From Gemmatimonadota bacterium (GTDB lineage Bacteria > Gemmatimonadota > Gemmatimonadetes > Longimicrobiales > Longimicrobiaceae), in contig JAHWJV010000065.1 in assembly GCA_019348265.1 (NCBI GenBank), forward strand, positions 1-11,590: DNA of 11,590 nucleotides, given 5' to 3'. Both the position numbers and the translations under genes were made by a program. The notes under the pieces were generated by a model that was not told where the DNA came from, ran no database searches, and saw only the letters and a list, made by a program, of their open reading frames with translations. This document shows positions 7,579 to 11,590 of this stretch, one piece after another. The first letter of the stretch is position 1. Each line of letters starts with the position of its first letter.

Positions 7579-8430
7579 TCAGCCGCAAGCCGGCGCCGGC
7601 GCGACGGCGGGCATGAAGCTGACCGGCCGAATCTGGGCGCCGTCGCCCGGGCGGCCGATGTACAGGTTGAGCGTTGCGAAGCGGCCTCCGGCGGGGAAGG
7701 ACACGGGCCCGCGCGGGCCGTCGACCGTTGCCCCCGGCAGCGCGGCGAGTACGGCGGGTCGGTCCGCCGAGCCCGCCTGGCGCAGAGCCGCCGCCAGCAG
7801 GTGGACGGCGTCGTGAGCGCGGACTGATTCCGGCGTGGCCACGGCGGCGGCGTCGCCCTCCCTGAGAGCGGCGAGGAAGGTGTCGTTGGCCGGCAGCTGG
7901 ACCTCCTGGAAGTAATCCGAGACCCTGAGCGTCCCCGGCTGGCGCGCGGCGATGCCGCGAGCGGTCTCTTCCCCCGCGGCGAGCTGGTTGGGAAGCGGGG
8001 CGATGTGATAGAGATTCTCCGCGCACACCTCTCCCGCCGCCCCCCCGATCGACAGGTACGGCAGCCCCGCGCCGCTCGCCACCGCGTTGCACGCTTCCAG
8101 AGTGGGCCCCGATTGCAAGCCGACGATGGCACCCACCTCCGGCTCCGCTACCAGCTTTTCGCAGGCGGCGGTCGCGCTCGCCGCGTCGCTCCCTCCATCC
8201 ACCGCCGAGACCTCGAACCGGTACGGGCCGGCCGAGTCCGCGTTCAGTTCCTCGACCGCGAGATCGAGCCCGCGCCGCGCCGCCGTGGCATCGCCGGCGC
8301 CGGAGACGAAGGCGATCTGGTAGCTCTGCTTCTCGACCGGAGGCGCCTTCTCGCCACAACCGCCGGCGGATACCGACACCGATACCACGAATGCGAGCGT
8401 AATCCTCCGTGCTCGAGAAAGACGCGTCAT
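7579..8430 (-). CDS. Branched-chain amino-acid-type ABC substrate-binding lipoprotein, internally shortened
   Basis: A 283-residue exported protein of the type I periplasmic-binding family (Peripla_BP_6, LivJ-like). The signal peptide (residues 1-24, RARR then a hydrophobic stretch) ends in AGGC with lipid-anchor candidate Cys25. Family features follow: a first strand YQIAFVSG, GLDLAVEELNADS (54-66), DGGSDAASATAACEKLVAEPEVGAIVG (78-104), SGPTLEACNAVASGAGLPYLSI, and ENLYHIAPLPNQ (138-149). The sequence then passes directly at about 160-170 to the usual C-terminal part: VSDYFQEVQLPANDTF, AHDAVHLLAAALRQAG (205-220), and DGPRGPVSF (237-245). About 110-130 residues usually found between these, mainly the second lobe, are absent, and the frame is open throughout. 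No permease or ATPase genes are nearby. ATG at 8430 is chosen for the signal peptide. Its Shine-Dalgarno is poor and a small ORF stops 5 nt upstream. It may be a deleted remnant or a specialised one-lobe protein; the ligand is unknown. Confidence 0.8.
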   Translation of the reverse strand: MTRLSRARRITLAFVVSVSVSAGGCGEKAPPVEKQSYQIAFVSGAGDATAARRGLDLAVEELNADSAGPYRFEVSAVDGGSDAASATAACEKLVAEPEVGAIVGLQSGPTLEACNAVASGAGLPYLSIGGAAGEVCAENLYHIAPLPNQLAAGEETARGIAARQPGTLRVSDYFQEVQLPANDTFLAALREGDAAAVATPESVRAHDAVHLLAAALRQAGSADRPAVLAALPGATVDGPRGPVSFPAGGRFATLNLYIGRPGDGAQIRPVSFMPAVAPAPACG

Positions 8431-8435
8431 CAGCT

Positions 8436-8624
8436 TCAGCGGGGAAGGGGACCGTACATGAACCGCCTGCTCGCACGATAGCGAGGATGCGGCCGACTGG
8501 CAAAGGCGTCGACCGCGACCTCGCGCACGGCCGACGCGACGAGCGGCTCCCCGCCCGGGCGCCGCACCAGCGACGCCAGCTCGCCCGCCGCGCAGGCCAG
8601 CAGACCGACGCGCGGGAGACTCAC
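8436..8624 (-). CDS. Possible small ORF coupled to the binding-protein gene
   Basis: An unrecognised reading frame of 62 residues from GTG at 8624, preceded by GGAAG. Two things suggest real coding. First, 21 consecutive codons (plus-strand 8583-8521, ELASLVRRPG onward) all end in G or C, with lower G+C at second positions. Second, its TGA ends 5 nt before the ATG of the downstream lipoprotein, a spacing typical of translational coupling. Against it, third-position bias fades in the last 20 codons and the tail (RPHPRYRASRRF) looks random. Upstream, another frame beginning ATG at 8718 (MDPWVEEWDG..., with CRHC at its residues 23-26) also has coding-like bias, so the two may be halves of one gene split by a frameshift. 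It could also be chance in GC-rich DNA. Confidence 0.3.
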   Translation of the reverse strand: MSLPRVGLLACAAGELASLVRRPGGEPLVASAVREVAVDAFASRPHPRYRASRRFMYGPLPR

Positions 8625-8886
8625 GCTTCCACTGCAAGGCGCAGTGCCGACAGTGGGTCTCCGCCACCCCAGGACCCCGCCTGACCATTCCGTCCCACTC
8701 CTCGACCCAGGGGTCCATACTCCCGCCATTTAGAAAACGATTCACTCGCCCGCATTTGAAACTATATACAAAATATAATAACGCAAAATACTTATTCTTA
8801 TTTTGTAGCCAGGGTCGGTCTACCAGGTCGGGAACTTGCGTGCGGGCGACCGAGGTTTGGGACTTCCACTCAACGGACGGGACAGC
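8625..8886. promoter_or_regulatory. Divergent intergenic region with AT-rich promoter island
   Basis: No firm gene is seen here, apart from a possible 5' piece of the small minus-strand ORF up to 8718. The stretch 8757-8807 is about 82% A+T in otherwise GC-rich DNA, as expected for promoters firing both ways. It contains an exact TATAAT at 8774-8779 on the plus strand and TATAT-N5-ATATA at 8763-8777, an inverted repeat that could be an operator. No convincing -35 box was found at the right spacing on either strand. The plus-strand leader to the esterase ATG at 8887 would be about 100 nt. Confidence 0.5.
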
Positions 8887-9531
8887 ATGAACGGACCTCA
8901 CCAGGGCCAGCCGCTGCACGCGGCCGGCGCTCCACTCCGAGACGCAGGCGCCGTGATGGTGATGATTCACGGGCGCGGCGCGACCGCGCCGAGCATCCTT
9001 TCTCTGGCGTCGATGCTGGATCGCGACGCATTCGCCTACCTCGCGCCTCAGGCGGCGGGCAACGTCTGGTACCCATACAGCTTTCTGGCTCCAGTAGCGG
9101 ACAACGAGCCCGGCATCTCCTCGGCGATGGAGGCGATCCGATCAACCCTCGCGCTGGCTGAGGAGAAAGGGACTCCGCCAGAGCGCGTGGTCCTGCTCGG
9201 CTTCTCACAGGGCGCCTGCCTCGCCACCGAGTTCGCGGCGCGGCACGCCCGGCGCTACGGCGCGGTGGTCGGGCTGAGTGGGGGATTGATCGGCGACGAC
9301 GACACACCCCGCGACTACCAGGGCTCCCTGGACGGCACGCCCGTGTTCCTGGGATGCAGTGACATCGACCAGCACATCCCCCGGCACCGGGTCGAGCTCT
9401 CCGCGGAGATCTTGCGTGGCCTCGGTGGGGGCGTCGACATGCAGATCTATCCAGGCATGGCCCACACGGTGAACCAGGACGAGATCACGCGCGTGCAGGC
9501 GCTGATGGATGCCGTCCTGAGCGGAGGGTGA
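8887..9531 (+). CDS. MhqD-like phospholipase/carboxylesterase family hydrolase
   Basis: A cytoplasmic alpha/beta-hydrolase (Abhydrolase_2 family) of 214 residues, normal for the group. It shows the oxyanion-side motif MIHGRGAT (26-33), the nucleophile elbow GFSQGA with Ser107, a probable acid Asp161 four residues before Pro165 in SDIDQHIP, and catalytic His193 in GMAHTVN. The ATG at 8887 is used; a TTG at 8836 would add 17 residues with no family similarity. It stands directly before an MhqO-like ring-cleaving dioxygenase. In Bacillus subtilis, MhqD and MhqO belong to the MhqR regulon for hydroquinone and quinone stress (established knowledge), so this enzyme probably acts on ester or thioester products of such compounds. 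The exact substrate is not shown by sequence. A promoter in the 114-bp gap suggests the two genes need not share one transcript. Confidence 0.88.
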   Translation: MNGPHQGQPLHAAGAPLRDAGAVMVMIHGRGATAPSILSLASMLDRDAFAYLAPQAAGNVWYPYSFLAPVADNEPGISSAMEAIRSTLALAEEKGTPPERVVLLGFSQGACLATEFAARHARRYGAVVGLSGGLIGDDDTPRDYQGSLDGTPVFLGCSDIDQHIPRHRVELSAEILRGLGGGVDMQIYPGMAHTVNQDEITRVQALMDAVLSGG

Positions 9532-9556
9532 GAGCCAGTGGTGAGGCTCCACCGCG

Positions 9557-9585
9557 TTGACAGCCTGGCTACGTGATACTATCTT
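9557..9585 (+). promoter_or_regulatory. Sigma-70-type promoter of the dioxygenase gene
   Basis: A perfect -35 TTGACA (9557-9562) is followed after 17 bp by TATCTT (9580-9585, 4 of 6 matches to TATAAT). The transcription start would be near 9592, with a leader of about 54 nt. It lies between the esterase and the dioxygenase and is overlapped by a palindrome. Confidence 0.6.
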
Positions 9586-9599
9586 AGTAGTGAGATTGT
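9577..9599. promoter_or_regulatory. Palindromic operator candidate over the -10 box
   Basis: ACTATCT (9578-9584) and AGATTGT (9593-9599) form an inverted repeat with 6 of 7 pairs and an 8-bp spacer. An overlapping shorter palindrome, TACTA-TCT-TAGTA, covers 9577-9589. Position over the -10 and start site suits a repressor of the MarR/MhqR kind. From memory, B. subtilis MhqR sites also show ATCT-N8-AGAT, but this is a loose match and no MarR-type gene is adjacent. Confidence 0.4.
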
Positions 9600-9627
9600 T
9601 GCGCGAGGTTCTGGAGGAAGCGTACCC

Positions 9628-9637
9628 GGAGAGAGGG
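9628..9637 (+). promoter_or_regulatory. Shine-Dalgarno of the dioxygenase gene
   Basis: GGAGAGAGGG ends 8 nt before ATG at 9646, a good site that fixes the start at MQLTGIHHLT. Confidence 0.7.
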
Positions 9638-9645
9638 AAAGTGCC

Positions 9646-10599
9646 ATGCAGCTGACCGGAATTCACCATCTGACGGCGGTGTCCGCCGACATTCGGGAGA
9701 ACTACCGCTTCTACACGAGCGTGATGGGGATGCGGCTGGTGAAGCGGAGCGTGAACCAGGACGACGTGAGCGCGTACCACCTCTTCTACGCCGACGCGGT
9801 TGGCAGCCCGGGAACGGACCTGACCTTCTTCGATTGGGCGATGGCGCCGGAGCGGCGAGGGCGGCACAGCGTGAGCCGGACGCACCTGCGGGTCAACGGG
9901 GTGGAGGCGCTGGAGTGGTGGGTGCGTCGACTGGAGGAGCAGGGGGTCGAGCACGGCGGGATCCAGGAGAGGGACGGCCGCGCGACGCTGTACTTCGAAG
10001 ACCGGGAAGGGCAGCGACTAGCGCTGCTCGACGATAGCGGCGCCGGTGACGAGCCGCGTGCGTGGGATCGCAGCCCCGTTCCGGCGGAGTACCAGGTGCG
10101 CGGTCTGGGGCCGATCGTGCTCAGCGTTCCCGACCTGCGGCGCACGGATCCCGTTCTGACGCAGGTGCTAGGCATGCTGCCGGTCCGGGAGTACGCGCAC
10201 CCGGAGAACGAGGCGGATCGGGTGGTCGTGTACCAGATGGGCGCCGGCGGTCCTCACGCCGAAATCCACGTGGCGGTGCAGCCGGAGCTGCCGTTCGCGC
10301 GGCTCGGCGCGGGTGGTGTCCACCACCTGGCGCTGCGAACGCCAACGGAGGAGGAGTACCATGCGTGGACGGAGCGCCTCACGGAGGTGGGAATCCCGCA
10401 CAGCGGTGAAATCGACCGGTACTACTTCCGCAGCCTGTACTTCCGGGAGCCGAACGGCATCCTCTTCGAGATCGCCACGGACGGCCCAGGGTTCGGGGTC
10501 GACGAGAACCCAGCGACGCTGGGCGAGAAGGTGGTTCTGCCGCCCTTCCTCGAGGCGCGCCGCGAGGCGATCGTGGCGAAGCTCAAACCAATCGAGTGA
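9646..10599 (+). CDS. MhqO/PcpA-like ring-cleaving dioxygenase (VOC superfamily)
   Basis: A probable Fe(II) extradiol-type dioxygenase that opens hydroquinone-like rings; cytoplasmic. The 317 residues form two vicinal-oxygen-chelate modules (about 1-130 and 150-280). Metal ligands are expected from GIHHLT (His7/His8), GVHHLAL (His226/His227) and Glu275 in ILFEIATD. DRYYFRSLYFREPNG (257-271) supplies Arg258 and Tyr265, which fit the active-site Arg and Tyr reported for the hydroquinone dioxygenase PcpA (from memory, PcpA ligands His11, His227 and Glu276). This spacing match favours the MhqO/PcpA group over glyoxalase I or catechol 2,3-dioxygenase. It has its own promoter and a good Shine-Dalgarno, and follows an MhqD-like esterase by 114 bp, as expected for a quinone or hydroquinone detoxification unit. 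The TGA at 10597 is inside a long palindrome shared with the convergent gene. Confidence 0.92.
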   Translation: MQLTGIHHLTAVSADIRENYRFYTSVMGMRLVKRSVNQDDVSAYHLFYADAVGSPGTDLTFFDWAMAPERRGRHSVSRTHLRVNGVEALEWWVRRLEEQGVEHGGIQERDGRATLYFEDREGQRLALLDDSGAGDEPRAWDRSPVPAEYQVRGLGPIVLSVPDLRRTDPVLTQVLGMLPVREYAHPENEADRVVVYQMGAGGPHAEIHVAVQPELPFARLGAGGVHHLALRTPTEEEYHAWTERLTEVGIPHSGEIDRYYFRSLYFREPNGILFEIATDGPGFGVDENPATLGEKVVLPPFLEARREAIVAKLKPIE

Positions 10600-10712
10600 C
10601 GGTAAGTCTTCATTCTTATTCTTCAGTCGGACGGCCGAGGGCCCCCTCTCACAAACGCGAGCGGCCCTCGTCTACGTAGGGACTCGAGACCGAAGACTGA
10701 AGGCTTCCGTCA
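10597..10712. terminator. Nested palindrome between convergent genes, including both stop codons
   Basis: Three inverted-repeat pairs are nested in order: TGACGG (10597-10602) with CCGTCA (10707-10712), CTTCAGTC (10621-10628) with GACTGAAG (10695-10702), and CGAGGGCC (10636-10643) with GGCCCTCG (10663-10670). The outer pair contains the stop codons of the dioxygenase (10597-10599) and of the minus-strand CotH gene (10710-10712). The inner hairpin probably acts as a bidirectional terminator. No long U-tract is present. Confidence 0.75.
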
Positions 10713-11590
10713 TTTCAGCAAGAACTCGCGCCGCTGCTGGACGAAAGCGCCGAGGCCGGCGAGGCCGGCCTGGAACGCTTCGAAGCTGTACAGCTTACGC
10801 GTATCCGCCTGCACGTCCTCGGCGATCAGCCGCTGCAGCTGCTGGGCGCGCGGCTCCAGCTTGCTCCAGTCCAGCTGGCGCTGCGCGATGTCGCGCACGT
10901 AGCCGAGATATCGCTCGCGCAGGCCGGGCACCGCCAGGAGCTTGGAGCGCGGTGGCTTGGACGGGTCGCTGATCGCCACCAGCGGGTCGAGCTGCGCGCT
11001 GCCGCTGACTCCGAGCGCCTCGTTCATGTCGTGCGGGAAGACGTGGAACTTCCCCTGGGGCTCCTGATAGATGTTGTAATCACTGGCGCGGGTCCAGTAG
11101 CCGTCACTGTTCGCGAGCGCGACGTCGACCGCGAGGAACTTCAGCGTCGCGTCGATGTCCAGCATCGGCGCGAGCGCGGCCTCCAGCTGCTCCGACGGCG
11201 TCTCGTTCAGCACCCGGGTCAGCTTGATCAGGTCTCCCCAGCTCCTGGCGTCGTCCCTGGTCTTGATCTCGTAGATGCTCCTGTACACCTCCGGATCGTC
11301 ACCGAGATACTCGAGGCCGCCACGCCCGCGGGGGCTCCCGGGGACCTTCCAGCGCGGGCCCGCGCCGGAAGGGTTGAAGAAGTCGCGGACCAGGTCCTTG
11401 TTGAACTGTTCGACGTTGACGTAGATGCCCCAGCTCTCGCCGTTGATGACGACGCGGGCGTAGTTCGCTTTCGGCGCCGGCAGGTAGATCCGGGCGATCT
11501 CCGAGTACAGGACCGTGCGAACCAGCGTGGGGTCGCCGAGGACGTTGAGCAGGTTCAGGGTGCGGTACCCGCCGACGGCCTGTAGAAGGC
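10710..11590 (-). CDS. CotH-kinase family protein, C-terminal part (5' end outside window)
   Basis: The frame is open from the window edge to TGA at 10712-10710, giving 292 complete residues with the N-terminus missing. It belongs to the CotH family (named for B. subtilis spore-coat CotH; Fam20C-like secretory protein kinases in established work). Diagnostic stretches read in order: YRTLNLLNVLGDPTLVRTVL (about 11569-11510), then ARVVINGESWGIYVNVEQFN, FLAVDVALANSDGYW (about 11138-11094), and KFHVFPHDMNEALG (about 11051-11010). Candidate catalytic acids are the Asp codons at 11103-11105 (NSDG) and 11028-11030 (HDMN), and the Glu in NVEQFNKD. A GTG at 11288 is only an internal codon, because strong family similarity continues upstream of it. 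Such proteins are usually exported in non-sporulating bacteria, but the signal region lies outside the window. The substrate is unknown. Confidence 0.88.
   Translation of the reverse strand, partial: LLQAVGGYRTLNLLNVLGDPTLVRTVLYSEIARIYLPAPKANYARVVINGESWGIYVNVEQFNKDLVRDFFNPSGAGPRWKVPGSPRGRGGLEYLGDDPEVYRSIYEIKTRDDARSWGDLIKLTRVLNETPSEQLEAALAPMLDIDATLKFLAVDVALANSDGYWTRASDYNIYQEPQGKFHVFPHDMNEALGVSGSAQLDPLVAISDPSKPPRSKLLAVPGLRERYLGYVRDIAQRQLDWSKLEPRAQQLQRLIAEDVQADTRKLYSFEAFQAGLAGLGAFVQQRREFLLK

Noticed and set aside
7589..7600. 12-bp palindrome GCCGGCGCCGGC near the binding-protein stop
   Set aside because: It encodes part of an Ala-Pro repeat and is expected by chance in GC-rich coding DNA; no terminator features.
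8431..8970. N-terminal extension of the binding lipoprotein by about 180 residues in the same open frame
   Set aside because: A proper signal peptide and lipid-anchor Cys start at 8430; the upstream translation is Arg/Gly/Ala-rich and the coding-like signal there lies mostly in another frame.
11031..11585. Plus-strand open frame of 184 codons near the right edge
   Set aside because: The minus strand in the same place gives continuous CotH-family similarity up to the window edge.

Overview
The window is GC-rich DNA with strong third-position G/C in its genes, from a Gram-negative-type bacterium: it has two apparent lipoproteins, an exported c-type cytochrome enzyme and an HD-GYP response regulator. 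An actinobacterial-type (short, class I) xylose isomerase, a PVC-type heme-binding dehydrogenase and a CotH-kinase protein together would fit Gemmatimonadota (Longimicrobium-like) or a similar soil phylum. That placement is inference; there is no rRNA or marker gene here.

Layout. (1) 97-2954, plus strand: xylA and xylB, which take D-xylose to D-xylulose 5-phosphate. They are separated by an unusual AT-rich spacer carrying an interrupted inverted repeat. (2) 3050-5896, plus: a 948-residue predicted lipoprotein made of a sugar-dehydrogenase-like propeller, HEAT-like helices, a cytochrome c and a discoidin-like domain. It ends at a perfect 14-bp hairpin shared with the convergent gene. (3) 5966-7090, minus: an RpfG-like response regulator (REC plus HD-GYP). 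(4) 7255-7569, plus: a single-domain winged-helix protein preceded by a good match to a sigma-54 promoter. (5) 7579-8430, minus: a branched-chain amino-acid-type ABC substrate-binding lipoprotein that lacks the centre of the normal fold, with a possible small coupled ORF just upstream (8436-8624). (6) 8625-8886: a divergent intergenic region with an 82% AT island. (7) 8887-10599, plus: an MhqD-like carboxylesterase and an MhqO-like ring-cleaving dioxygenase, a pair known from hydroquinone/quinone detoxification. The dioxygenase has its own promoter and a palindrome over the -10. (8) 10710-11590, minus: the C-terminal part of a CotH-kinase protein that runs off the window. A nested palindrome between (7) and (8) includes both stop codons.

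How the genes fit together: xylA and xylB form one pathway, and the following periplasmic dehydrogenase may oxidise sugars, although its substrate is unknown. The mhqD/mhqO pair forms a second, stress-related unit. The regulator, the winged-helix protein and the binding protein show no obvious common pathway. No tRNA, rRNA, insertion sequence, phage gene or CRISPR array was seen. The best candidates for something unusual are the truncated binding protein with its small upstream ORF, the sigma-54-like promoter, and the palindrome at the mhqO promoter.
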